A stretch of 64,000 bases of DNA from Flabesymbios commensalis (GCA_964017125.1 OZ024908.1:65945993-66009992); one strand, 5' to 3'. Numbered from the stretch's first letter, positions 22,396-32,924 are shown. Numbers and translations are program-made. Notes: generated from the letters alone by a model not told the origin.

Positions 22396-23090
22396 TTTTT
22401 TATCCGTTTATGAGACCCTTATATTATCAGGATATCCAGATAGTTATGCTTACATCGAGAATATGACTATACACTAATCGGCTCTTCATAGCGCACATCA
22501 CATACATTTGAACAGGTCGGAGTACTTTATCACTTTTTATCTGACCGGGATTCAAGCCTAATGGCGCCTAAAGTCGATACCCGATTCAAATTGCACAGGT
22601 AGTTTACGACACAAAATATTCCGCTATATTCGACAATTTACAGAAGCACAAGCCAGGCTCCAGGTACATCGATTATTCACATCAAATAAGTTTACCATGG
22701 CGAATTATAATTCATTCAAGTTCTTCTTAAAAATTTACAAGCTACTAGCATATTGGATAACAAAAGGTAAAGTGTTTCATAAGCGAGCAGTACATGCGAT
22801 AAAAATAAGTACATCGGAACTGGACAGTCTTGCACAGAGGTAATTTGAATAGAACACCCTGTTGAGCAGATTTGAGGCCATTATGCGGACAAGATTTGCT
22901 AAACCGTCTAGTTTACAGAAATTGAATGAATATAATTATCATAAAATGCTAAATTATCGTCAGTTGTGGCAATGACAATTCATTCGAAAAGGCCATTGAG
23001 AAACGAAACGATAAATTACAAATCTAGACGGCAAAGGGTCAATAATTAGTCATTATCAGTGCTGTTGGTGGCGTAAACAGTTGTAGTTGA
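22396..23090. other. no feature seen
   Basis: AT-rich sequence with no long frame, repeat or RNA gene that I can support. Confidence 0.5.
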
Positions 23091-23091
23091 T

Positions 23092-23200
23092 TACCCAAAC
23101 ACAAAACATTTTATAACATTTGTACAATGCTGGCCCAACGTCGAAGACGTTGGGCCAGCATTGTACAAATGTTATACAGATGTTTTGTGTTTACTGGGTA
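23092..23200. mobile_element. P109 palindrome, complete
   Basis: Reads TACCCAAACACAAAACAT at the left and ATGTTTTGTGTTTACTGGGTA at the right. The centre is GGCCCAACGTC-GAA-GACGTTGGGCC. TA occurs at both edges. It is nearly a perfect palindrome over its whole length and has no coding capacity. Confidence 0.88.
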
Positions 23201-23284
23201 GGCATTCACCAAGGTCAGGGTGTTCAGTCTGCTCTGTATGTTTGGCAGCATGGATCATCACATCACAGCAAATACTTTAATTTG

Positions 23285-23345
23285 CCCAATGTTAGGCTGA
23301 CGTTGAACCAGCGTCGTAGACGATGGGCAAACATCATGCCTCGTG
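23285..23345. repeat. P109-type core
   Basis: TGCCCAATGTTAGGCTGACG and CGTCGTAGACGATGGGCAAACAT-like arms give an imperfect inverted repeat without the outer arms. A further start (CCCAGTGAGCACGAAACATT) lies at 23605-23665. Confidence 0.5.
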
Positions 23346-23666
23346 ATTAGGATATGTTTAGTTTAGGACATGATAGAGGGGAAGAATTTATTGAAAAAAG
23401 GGACACTGAAACAATTATAAGAGCCAGCCAACTTTCCTAATTTCTTCAGTTGGAATGCAAGATGTATTGACAGACGCCTGGCTGTACAAATAGAATACAG
23501 TCTAATCATCGTAAGACCGACATTGGTTGATGATTGCAAACCTCACCACTGACTACGGATGTGATATCTGAGTGCGCTAATGAGTAAATGTCGCGACATT
23601 TCCCAGTGAGCACGAAACATTTGTATAACATTTATACAATGTTTGTTCAACGTCGAAGACATCATT

Positions 23667-24350
23667 CAGCGGTGGAGAAATACGGCAATGCTGAGCAAAA
23701 AATAATCAATTCATATCTCAGTTATATATGATGTAATTTATTATTAATTTTACATATTGAGATAACATCTGGTTGCATGATACGCACAATATTATACATG
23801 TACACCTACATAATGTGGTACTTTCTAATCGTCTAAGCATATTTGTTGCAGGCCTACATCTTAATGGATGTTTCAATATCGCCGTACACCGTATACATAG
23901 CATCGCTGAATTAAATGCAGCAATTCATTGTATGCGATGTATACATGTTGTATACCTTTATGAATAATTGTGCACGACGATTTAAAGTATGTACTCGATA
24001 ATATACATGAGTTCATAATTTTACTCGCTGTATAATTATGTAAATCAATTTTAGCTGCTACATTTTGTGCAGTTTCTTTAAACGGTAATATAGCGTCGAG
24101 GTACGTTACTTGTCCGATGGTATGTTGATATAAAACCCACCGCTTGATCAGGGATACCTCATTCAACCACCAGGTGGCTATAGCAGTCTCTGAGGAAATA
24201 TATATGTAGGCCCCACGATTTGTTTTATTGTGGTAACGTTTTGTTTTTCAGTTATATACTAAAACAATACAAGCTGTATTTAACAGAGTGTATGCTGGAA
24301 CTGTTTAAACATTGAATAAGTAATTGAAGTGCTGAACACAGAACTAAGTC
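23667..24350. other. no gene seen
   Basis: Short overlapping frames on both strands, none with recognisable protein sequence. AT-rich, with a few short inverted repeats of TGTATACATG type. Confidence 0.4.
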
Positions 24351-25662
24351 GGCTTTCTGTATTCGACGAAACGAAACGAAACGAAACGAAACGAAGCGAA
24401 GCTGACGAAACTGACGAAACGAAATTGACGAAAAGAAACTGACGAAACTGGTTTCCTGTAATCGACGAAACGAAACTGACGAAACGAAACTGACGATACT
24501 GGTTGCCTGTAATCATGGAAATCGATGAAACATGGTTCCTGTAATCGACGAACGAAATTGAGCTGTAATCGACGAACGAAATTGAGTTCCTGTAATCAGC
24601 GAAACTGACGAGAATAAGCTCACGAGACGACTACGGCTCAAATTTGGAATCATGAGACGTTGGCCCAATGTTGATAGTGTGACCATTGTTGTGAATGGTG
24701 GATCTGCAACTATTCCCACCATACATGTAGATGTAATGTTGACTTCTCATAAACACTCATGTTATTATAATGCTGGTTTAATAATTCTGGGCACTATCTA
24801 CAACGCTGGTCCAGCATCAAATTAACTTTTTCGTAACGCCTCGTGCTCGGGTGGAATATATCTTTGTCTGTTCTGTCAGGGGCAGGCTGTGAAATATGCT
24901 AACCCTTTAAGCGCTACCCAGCAGACACAAGACGCTGCATCAATGTTGGTTTACCGTTGGACCAACGTCGTAGACGGTTGACCAACGTTGGTCAAACATT
25001 GATTCAACGTCTTGTGCCTGCTGAGTAAGCACACTTATGGTATTTTTAATAGAAGGGTCAAACCATGATTATACAGCCGACTAATACGTTGGCACGAGGT
25101 TAGTCTGATGTTGGACCATCATCGCTAACCATGCTAACGGTGAACCAACTTAAAACCAATGTTGAGTCGACGTCTCAATGCTGGGCTTACACGTGATCAG
25201 GTCTGATGATGGGTCAGTCACAACTTACGTCATTCCCATGCTGGGCCAATATCTCAAAAAAAAAAAAAAATTGTTGACAAGCCAGAGAGTATACCAATAC
25301 TAATAGCAGTATTAGTAGGACTATATGTAGGGTTAATATTAGTCCACCGTCTGCGGCCGAACATTAAATCAAGGAAGGTTTAAAAGCTGGTATTTACCCA
25401 GATATCCAGGCGACCTAAACATTATGCACACGTTGACTCAATATTGGCTTAATGTTGTGGTAGAGGCCTAGACTAACATTTTTTCAACCACTAACTTTAG
25501 TTCTTCGTCGATCAGAGGAAATCAGTTTCGTCGATTACAGGAACTCAATTTCGTCGATTACAGGAACCCAGTTTCGTCGATTACAGGAAACCAGTTTCGT
25601 CAGTTTCGTATCGTCAGTCTCGTAATCTTCGTTTCGTTTCGTTTCGTCGAATACAGAAAGCC
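24351..25662. mobile_element. foldback element with minisatellite arms
   Basis: The left arm (24351-24612) is built from CGACGAAACGAAACTGACGA and TTCCTGTAATCGACGAAA units. The right arm (25498-25662) is the same in reverse complement, ending TATTCGACGAAACG / GGCTTTCTGT at the outer edges. The 0.9-kb middle contains a complete P109 (24917-25025) and several P109-type cores. Such arms recall Foldback-type elements. No target duplication identified. Confidence 0.75.
24917..25025. mobile_element. P109 palindrome, complete, inside foldback
   Basis: CCCAGCAGACACAAGACG to CGTCTTGTGCCTGCTGAG, exactly 109 bp. TA flanks both sides (24915-24916, 25026-25027). The core is GGACCAACGTC-GTA-GACGGTTGACC. 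It belongs to the ACAAGACG sequence variant rather than the ACAAAACAT variant. Confidence 0.85.
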
Positions 25663-26156
25663 ACTAAGTCTATATATTATCGATTTAGAACAGATAAGAC
25701 ATAATGTACATGTATTTTATCAAGAATACAGTACTGTATTCTTGTTTTTATTGATAGTCTCCAATTATGAATTCACTTTTAAAAATTGTTTAATGTATGT
25801 GAACATTGCTTTGCGTCGCTTTCTTCACAATCTGCCGGAGCCGGGATTATGCCCTACTCTTATTCCGAATGACTTCAAGGGTTCTTTATAGTGCACAGTA
25901 CCATAGGCAGCACTGTACAATCCAGTCCTTTGAACAGTTTGGGGCACTGTATATGCACAACCATGATGACAAATATCCGGCCCGACCGATATTCGAACCT
26001 GGTACCCCCTGGTTGCAAGCCCCGGTCGATACGAATGAGCGATCAGGGCTGGCACTTGTTTAATGACACTTGACAAATAGGTCCTCTTACATTAATGAAA
26101 CAGCTTACAATGACTTGTTGCTTTTTCACCAGATGCGTAATGCAAAAGGTTTGAGT

Positions 26157-26400
26157 TAACCCTTTAACCGCCAAATTATTCAATCTGAATTTTCACTCAC
26201 TTGAAGTTGTGTCTCGCTGAGGCGATCCACAACTTCAAGTGAGTGAAAATTATTTAGATTTGACCAAATGTAGGTCAACAGTTTTCAAATATTGCTGATT
26301 GATGTCTCATTTTATCTTTAACATGTTTAAAAGGTGGTACTTAATGTGCTAATAATAAAGGAAAACCCGAATATATGCGGCAACGGCGGTTAAAGGGTTA
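26157..26400 (+). mobile_element. M1 MITE
   Basis: TTAACCCTTTAACCGCC to GGCGGTTAAAGGGTTAA with perfect ends and TTAA both sides. About 95% like the copy at 80-322 by eye. Confidence 0.9.
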
Positions 26401-27761
26401 AAGTGATTTATTAAACAATCCCGCATCGCTTCTGCCGACAGCATAATATATGAAAAATGGCTCACACCGAGTTGATTTCTTGTCGATTCAAATATATATT
26501 TGATAATGTGTCAGTGATAGTGGCACGTTTTGCATCGCCAGAGAAGTGGTGACTGGTGTCAAAATTTGAAGACAAAGTGTCATCATGATGCAATCCATGT
26601 TAAGTAGCCTCGTAGGCCCACTAGGTCGTAATAGGCCTAGGCTACTACTAGTACTAGTTAGTCTATAGTTCAATCTAAAACAAAAATAAATAGTATCATT
26701 TTTTTTTTGCTATCTAGACTAGGCTAGATGAGGATTAGGCCTACATTTGATTTCTAAATCATTAATCCTAATAAAATGTCCAAGTCTGAAAGTCATTTAT
26801 ATATCATACCCTTTTTGATAACTCTGCAACTTAAACCGTCTAGACTATAGACCACTTTCTAGATTATAGGATATTATTATCACGCCTATAGCCCAGGTAG
26901 ATATATAACTACAAAAAAACTGGTTTTAGATTACAACATTTCGAGACCTGACTGCAAAATATCCTAATCTATCTGAAAATATATTAATGCCGAACATAGG
27001 CCTACTAGTGTATAAACATTAGTCATGTAGAAAATAGAGCCATATATCACTCTTTGTAGGCCTAAATAAATAAATATTTATTTTAAATTAGAGTCTAAAT
27101 GAAAAAAAGCCAATGTTCATAATGATTAGCCGTTATTGGCATTAGGTATTAGGACAATCATAATGTCTATTTATTATTACTAGACTACTAAATCAACTTT
27201 AAAAATGGCTTTGGCAGAATCTATAGAGTGAGATCCAGGGTTTTATTCTAGAATAGTCTATTCACATCTAAATTATAATTTAGTACGCATAATTTGTTTA
27301 TAGTCTACGTATGAGATTTCATCACAATTACGTATATTTTTGTTATTTTCTGTAAATCCACATTTACATAACTGTAATTTTCTTATTACCTGGCCTACCC
27401 CGGCCCCATGTCAACATTCCCAGTAATTTCTGTTTTCCTTTAATTATATTATTCATGACAGTGGGAATGTATAATTTTTTACGCTTTTATGCAAAGTATG
27501 GTACACGGTTTATCGTTGTATCGACTGTACACATTTTTCTTTATTATCTACACATTGTAGTGACAGTATGCACTGCAAGGCGATGTGTATTTTTTAGTTA
27601 TCTTTATCATACAATATTATTTTATTTGTATACCTTTCTAAGATACAAGCACATCAAACCACATACTCTAAAAGAAATAGTAGCATGTCCAAAGAACAAA
27701 CTTTATTTTATCTTCAAAACATGCTGTCGTAACACTTTCAGTGTAGAAAAAACAAAAAATA
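26401..27761. other. no gene seen; TAGGCCTA-rich
   Basis: Strongly AT-rich, with several AGGCCTA motifs (26632, 26742, 26998, 27058). The last few hundred bases may be the 5' untranslated part of the LINE that follows, but no start point could be fixed. Confidence 0.4.
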
Positions 27762-29204
27762 ATGTATCTTGATGAGGATATGCTGAAGAACTTTGGAGGG
27801 GTTGATGTAAATTCTTTGAACTATATAACTGGTGCTGAAAATGATAATCAGCATGAAATTTCTGAACCGTTTCCAGAAAACTCACTCCAATCAAACTATT
27901 TTAACCAGGAACATTTATTCTCCATGTTTAAAAAACAAAAAAGAACTTTCTCAATACTAAGTGTAAATATTCAATCATTGAATGCTAAAATAAATCAGTT
28001 AAGAATAATTCTTGCAGACCTCGATCAACAAGGTTATCAATTTAGCGCGATATGTTTGCAAGAAAGCTGGCTGTCGCATGACTCTGATACAGCTTTACTA
28101 CAATTAGATGGATACACACTAATATCTCAGGGCAAAATATGTTCAGCACACGGAGGTCTTCTAATTTACTTGGAGAAAGAGTATACTTATAAGATTTTAT
28201 CATTGTACAAAGATTCTGATATTTGGGAGGGTCAATTTTTAGAAATTAGCGGGAACACTTTGAAAGGAAAAATAATTATCGGAAATATTTACCGCCCACC
28301 TAGAGACATTAATCAAAATTATATTAGGTTTCTAACTGAACTTGAACCAGTTCTACAAACTTTAAACAACAGGCGTGGCGAATTAATCCTCACAGGTGAT
28401 TTCAACATAGACCTGTTAAAAGTAAATGATAAACAAATGTACAGTGATTTTTTTGATCTAGTCACATCTCATCATTTCATCCCACGTATAACGTTCCCTA
28501 CAAGATTTTCTGAACACACAGCCACATTAATTGATAATTTCTTCTGCAAACTAACAGCTAAATGTGCAAATTCCCAAACAGGAATCTTTGTAACACAACT
28601 ATCTGATCACCTTCCATACTTCATTTTCTTAAACACAGAAACAACAAAAATAACACCACCCAAATACATTGAAATAAATACAAATGACACAAACTCTATC
28701 GCACTTTTGAGGCAGAGTTTAGCAGCTGCAGATATATTTAGCTCACTAAATACAAATCAACTGTGTGATCCAAACGAAAACTATAATCGTTTAAATAATT
28801 TAATTATGAAACTGCAGTCTAAACATTTGCCTGTTAAATCAATGAAGTTCAATAAGCACAAACACAAACACTCAAAATGGATTACACACGGTATTATCAG
28901 GTCAATAAGATTTAGAGATAAACAATATGCAACACTGAAAAAAACCAATGTAGCTGATGCAGAATATCAAACATTAAAAAGTAATCTCGCTTCTTATAAC
29001 AAAATACTAAAAAGAAGTATTTACAATGCAAAGAAATCGTATTACTGTCAACAATTTCATAAATATAAGCATGACATAAAAAACACATGGGCGAGTATCA
29101 AACAAGTACTAAATAGAGACCAGAAACAAAATACATTCCCAGATGTATTCTATCTAAAAGGCAAAGAAATAAAAAAACAAACAAGATATAGCAGATACGT
29201 TTAA
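27762..29204 (+). CDS. LINE ORF, endonuclease part
   Basis: 480 residues. After about 60 lower-complexity residues comes an exonuclease-endonuclease-phosphatase domain: SVNIQSL at the first strand, ICLQESWL with the metal-binding Gln-Glu pair, GNIYRPPR, the LTGDFNIDLL motif, and SDHLPYF with the catalytic Asp-His. It would nick target DNA to prime reverse transcription. Residues after about 330 form the basic linker to the polymerase. The reading ends early: the frame changes near an A7 run at 29171-29177, after which the other frame continues with IADTFNNYFTNIG, a usual LINE linker sequence. Confidence 0.92.
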   Translation: MYLDEDMLKNFGGVDVNSLNYITGAENDNQHEISEPFPENSLQSNYFNQEHLFSMFKKQKRTFSILSVNIQSLNAKINQLRIILADLDQQGYQFSAICLQESWLSHDSDTALLQLDGYTLISQGKICSAHGGLLIYLEKEYTYKILSLYKDSDIWEGQFLEISGNTLKGKIIIGNIYRPPRDINQNYIRFLTELEPVLQTLNNRRGELILTGDFNIDLLKVNDKQMYSDFFDLVTSHHFIPRITFPTRFSEHTATLIDNFFCKLTAKCANSQTGIFVTQLSDHLPYFIFLNTETTKITPPKYIEINTNDTNSIALLRQSLAAADIFSSLNTNQLCDPNENYNRLNNLIMKLQSKHLPVKSMKFNKHKHKHSKWITHGIIRSIRFRDKQYATLKKTNVADAEYQTLKSNLASYNKILKRSIYNAKKSYYCQQFHKYKHDIKNTWASIKQVLNRDQKQNTFPDVFYLKGKEIKKQTRYSRYV

Positions 29205-30909
29205 TAACTACTTTACAAACATTGGGTCAAATCTCGCCTCCGAGATTCATGCGCCTGAAGATGCGTCTTTCAAAGATTATCTGAAAAATCCAGCAAAGTT
29301 CACTTTTCATTTTGAACCTGTAACTGAAGCATCCGTAATGAAAATAATAAAACAATTAAAGTCTAAAAGTAGTTTTGGCTATGATGGATTATCCACCCGG
29401 CTACTAAAAGAAATTCTTCCTGAAGTAATAAAGTCAATAGCTTTGATAATTAATCAATCTATGAACACTGGTGTTTTTCCTGACAATATGAAAGTAGCGA
29501 AGGTTATTCCTCTTCACAAAAAAGACGACAACAATATTATTATAAATTATAGGCCCATTTCATTGCTTCCTGCTATGTCTAAGGTACTAGAAAAAGTCAT
29601 TTGCAATCAAATAAATGACTATTTCACATTAAATGGCTTATTTTGTGAGAACCAATACGGTTTTAGACCCAAACACTCAACCGAATTAGCTGCTTTGCAT
29701 TTAGTTGACGATATAGCTCTTCAAATGGATAATGGAAGTATCCCTATCAATGTTTATTTAGACTTTTCGAAAGCTTTTGATACCCTAGATCATGAAATTC
29801 TTCTTGACAAATTAAAGTATTATGGTATACGTGGAACTGAAATAAAACTATTTAAAGATTATTTGTCAAACAGGAAACAGTACGTTCAGGTTGGAAATAC
29901 AAAATCAGACTTTAAACATATCGTAACAGGAGTACCGCAAGGATCAAATTTGGGTCCACTGCTTTTCCTCATCTACATAAATGATATTGAACTTGCAAGT
30001 ACTTATTTTAACATCCTTATATATGCGGATGATACAACACTATCAAGAAGTCTAACTGTTGATGATTTCAAGAATATTGTTCTGCTGAATTTAACTCTAA
30101 ATGCTGAACTTGGAAAAATAAGCACATGGCTGAAGGTGAACAAGCTGTCACTAAATGCTAAGACATCACAATTTATGCTTTTTCGTAGGTCCACCCGTAA
30201 ATTTGACATACCTCAAATTAAAATAGATAATACACCTTTAAAAAATATAGATAGTTTTAACTTCCTTGGTATAACTCTACAAAAAGATTTAAAATGGGAA
30301 ACCCATATAAACAATATATCTTGCAAAATTGCCAAAACATTGGGAATAATGAACAAATTGAAACACTATGTGCCCAAACATATATTGCTGACTATATATT
30401 CCAGTCTCGTTCTGCCTTATATACACTATGGCATTTTACTCTGGGGTTACAACAAAAACAGAATTTTCAAGTTACAGAAACGAGCAGTTAGAATAATAAC
30501 TCTAAGCAACTATATTTCACACTCGGAACCAATATTCAAGACCCTAAATCTACTTAACATAGATGACATACACAAAATGAATCAATACAAATTTATCCAT
30601 AAGCTATATAACAGCTCACTACCAGCATATTTTAATTCTTTACCATTAACCTCTCTGAGTGATATTCATCAGCACAATACAAGAAATAAATGTTCTCTTC
30701 TAGTCCCTAAAGTAAAACACGAATTTGCCAAAATGACAAATCGTTACGACATACCACATCTCATGAATAAAAGCCCGTCACTGATCCTTGATAAAATACA
30801 CACACATTGTCTCGGTGGGTTTAGCTCTTACATAAAGAAATGTATGATAAACAATTACTCTGATACTTGTTCCCTATCAAATTGCTATGTTTGCCAAAGA
30901 TTACATTAA
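29173..30909 (+). CDS. LINE ORF, reverse transcriptase part
   Basis: Open from 29173, just after the frameshift, to the stop at 30909 (578 residues; the first Met is at 29338). Motifs in order: FNNYFTNIG linker, NYRPISLLPAMSKVLEKVI, QYGFRPKHSTELA, VYLDFSKAFDTLDHEILL, GVPQGSNLGPLLFLIYINDI, YADDTTL (catalytic aspartates intact), then the thumb FNFLGITLQKDLKWETHI and a C-terminal CSLSNCYVC. All key polymerase residues are present. It is not a separate gene but the continuation of the endonuclease ORF in frame +1 relative to it. Confidence 0.92.
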   Translation, partial: KNKQDIADTFNNYFTNIGSNLASEIHAPEDASFKDYLKNPAKFTFHFEPVTEASVMKIIKQLKSKSSFGYDGLSTRLLKEILPEVIKSIALIINQSMNTGVFPDNMKVAKVIPLHKKDDNNIIINYRPISLLPAMSKVLEKVICNQINDYFTLNGLFCENQYGFRPKHSTELAALHLVDDIALQMDNGSIPINVYLDFSKAFDTLDHEILLDKLKYYGIRGTEIKLFKDYLSNRKQYVQVGNTKSDFKHIVTGVPQGSNLGPLLFLIYINDIELASTYFNILIYADDTTLSRSLTVDDFKNIVLLNLTLNAELGKISTWLKVNKLSLNAKTSQFMLFRRSTRKFDIPQIKIDNTPLKNIDSFNFLGITLQKDLKWETHINNISCKIAKTLGIMNKLKHYVPKHILLTIYSSLVLPYIHYGILLWGYNKNRIFKLQKRAVRIITLSNYISHSEPIFKTLNLLNIDDIHKMNQYKFIHKLYNSSLPAYFNSLPLTSLSDIHQHNTRNKCSLLVPKVKHEFAKMTNRYDIPHLMNKSPSLILDKIHTHCLGGFSSYIKKCMINNYSDTCSLSNCYVCQRLH

Positions 30910-31100
30910 ATCACATTAAATTGCATTAGCCCCCAGAGTTCTTCCATAACCTCAGCTTTAACATCTTATATGACAAGTTTTTCAGTAAATAATAATCAGA
31001 GTTCAAAAATACTGTTACGAAAATGTCTGGTTATTTTCAAATCTATTCATTGTCATTTGAGTATGTATGAATGTATTTCTGTATGTATGTATCCCGGTGG

Positions 31101-31140
31101 CCCCCGTGGTAGCGGTACAAATATTGTACCTTAACGGGGG
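31101..31140 (+). other. LINE 3' untranslated hairpin
   Basis: CCCCCGT (31101-31107) pairs with ACGGGGG (31134-31140), and GGTACAA with TTGTACC inside. It lies about 70 bp before the (TTGA)n end. In several LINE groups the polymerase recognises a 3' stem-loop (established, for example eel UnaL2); that role here is inferred. Confidence 0.7.
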
Positions 31141-31307
31141 TCTCCTGACACATTACAACAAACATGTACAACTCCTATAATTCTGATGTATAATTTGATG
31201 TCAAATAAAACTTTTGATTGATTGATTGATATGTGAACATACCTACGTCATAGTGTTTGTGTAGCAGTTCCAATAACTTATCCCTGTATTGCGCAGTCTT
31301 ATTGGGG

Positions 31308-31487
31308 AAATAAGCGTTTGATTCCTATTTATGCACAACTGGGCCACAGCTAATTTGAGGCAGCGAGGCTCGAAAATTTTCCATGAATAAAGAATTTGAC
31401 CAAAAACTTCAACTGCATTTATCTCAAAACCATTTTTTGGGGGTTGGTCCAGTTGTGCACAAAGGCGTCCACTTATGATGTGAAAAT
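31308..31487. repeat. dispersed repeat just upstream of the receptor gene
   Basis: TTTATGCACAACTGGGCC at the left and GGTCCAGTTGTGCACAAAGG at the right are inverted, and CAAAGGCGTCCA follows. The same phrases recur several times at 43195-43965. It ends about 30 bp before the likely acceptor site of the receptor exon. Confidence 0.55.
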
Positions 31488-31590
31488 ATTTAAACTCCTC
31501 GATTTTGTTGTGTTGTAGGAATGCGAATTGGAATCTGAAGGACATAGCTCACATATATTTACTAGCTGGGTGAGTTCAGTATCGCTCGAG

Positions 31591-32742
31591 ATGGAGGTGA
31601 ATACATCTACAGCCATCAACTATACGATGGAGATCATGTCCACCAACATGACCAACGCCACATGTCACCCTCATGGTAGAAAGTTTGATCACTGGTGGTT
31701 CCGCGTGCTGCTCACCACTGTCTGCATGGTGGGTATACTGGGAAACATTCTGAACTTGGTGGTGCTCACACGTCACAAGATGATGCGAGCTCTGGATCGA
31801 CTGGAGAGGTCAGTGAGTCATCTATTGGTGGCCTTGGCACTGTCTGACCTGGGCTATTGTATGGTGGTACTGCCCGGAGCGTTCTACTCCAGTGACTATA
31901 ACTGGTACTATTATTCTCAGCGTTTTGTTGGCTACTACAAAGTGTACACTGAACATCTGCAGGATGTCTTTATGATTCTCAGTGCTTGGATTATCGTCAT
32001 CCTCTCTGTCAACCGCTACATAGTTGTCATGCACCCCCTGCGTGCGCAATCCATCGTCAGCGGAGCTTGCACGGCTGCCGGAATGTGCGCAGTGTTGTTG
32101 TTCGGGGTCGTTGTTACAATACCAAACTTTTTATACTTGGCATTCAAGGACTGTGTGAACGACTCAGGTGAACATGTGATGGGGCTCACATTAGGCCTAC
32201 CAACAGATCAGTGGCGTATACTGAGGCATTACAAAATGAGAGTTTGGCCGGTATTTGCAACATTTCTACCATTTGCAATCATGACTGTGTGTAACATAGC
32301 AGTGACTGTCGGATTGAGGAGAAGTGCTGAAATCAGACGTCGTTCCTCTAGCTTCAGAAACGTAAGGTCACCCAGTAGCTTCAACATCAAGAAAACCACA
32401 GCTACATTGATGTCCGTTGTCATTATGTATCTGGTACTGGTCGTTCCCATTGAAGGAATGTTGTACACAAACATATTTCGTTACCATTGGGGCCATTTAG
32501 TTGGAAAAGTTTTCACCATTCTGGTCACCTTAAATTTTGCATGCAACTTTTTGCTTTATGTTATGGTGTACGTGAAGTTTCGAAAAATTGCTATCTCCTT
32601 ATTACGATTGAAATTTTCTACAGAGACTAAAACACGGAGATTGTCGATTAGTTCTACAAGAACGACATCTATAATGACAAGAACATCAGTAGATCAGCAG
32701 ACCTCGTTTGCATTGAATGGTAAAATTTTGAAAATCTCATAA
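31591..32742 (+). CDS. family A (rhodopsin-like) G-protein-coupled receptor, peptide-receptor type
   Basis: 383 residues from the first ATG, intronless as seen. Asn-glycosylation sites are at N4, N10, N19 and N22. Seven hydrophobic segments lie near 36-59, 75-97, 119-141, 160-182, 218-241, 269-291 and 303-327. Family marks: GNILN (N52), LALSDL (D86), NRY at 141-143 in place of DRY, P227, P286 and NFLLY at 319-323 in place of NPxxY. C188 sits in extracellular loop 2, but no Cys is found at the usual place before helix 3. The pattern resembles invertebrate FMRFamide/neuropeptide-like receptors; the ligand is unknown. The frame is open upstream to a TAG at 31516-31518 that is also a good acceptor (TTGTTGTGTTGTAG), so an upstream exon could extend it. 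The C-tail is Ser/Thr/Arg-rich. Base composition is more GC-rich than its surroundings, as expected of a host gene. Confidence 0.92.
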   Translation: MEVNTSTAINYTMEIMSTNMTNATCHPHGRKFDHWWFRVLLTTVCMVGILGNILNLVVLTRHKMMRALDRLERSVSHLLVALALSDLGYCMVVLPGAFYSSDYNWYYYSQRFVGYYKVYTEHLQDVFMILSAWIIVILSVNRYIVVMHPLRAQSIVSGACTAAGMCAVLLFGVVVTIPNFLYLAFKDCVNDSGEHVMGLTLGLPTDQWRILRHYKMRVWPVFATFLPFAIMTVCNIAVTVGLRRSAEIRRRSSSFRNVRSPSSFNIKKTTATLMSVVIMYLVLVVPIEGMLYTNIFRYHWGHLVGKVFTILVTLNFACNFLLYVMVYVKFRKIAISLLRLKFSTETKTRRLSISSTRTTSIMTRTSVDQQTSFALNGKILKIS

Positions 32743-32924
32743 GAAACATTACAAGTGTAACAAATGGTAGTCTCGTAGTTAGCCCATGTAAAAAACCCGT
32801 TCAGCAGTACCGGAAGTACAGAGAACATTCTTCTGGTTTTGCTTTATCGTTTGTTTACCGTTTACGTTATTATTATTAAGCTGAATGTAATATGCTTCAA
32901 TAACAAATAACATAACAGAAATCA

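Larger units (their letters stand above)
27762..31231 (+). mobile_element. nearly intact LINE (CR1/L2/Jockey-like group)
   Basis: An apurinic-type endonuclease and reverse transcriptase are encoded in sequence, followed by a 0.3-kb 3' tail with a hairpin, AATAAA (31204-31209) and a (TTGA)n terminus (31212-31230). The order EN-RT and the motifs place it among APE-type non-LTR elements. The exact clade was not determined. No ORF1 was recognised upstream and the 5' end is uncertain. One frameshift separates the two parts. Confidence 0.9.

Noticed and set aside
27455-27772. 105-codon frame just before the LINE endonuclease, as a possible ORF1
   Set aside because: Tyr/Phe-rich, very AT-rich sequence with no coiled coil, zinc knuckle or RNA-binding pattern.
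31528-31590. Receptor start at 31528
   Set aside because: That codon is TTG. The first ATG is 31591; the upstream in-frame codons could be exon sequence only if a splice acceptor at 31518 is used.
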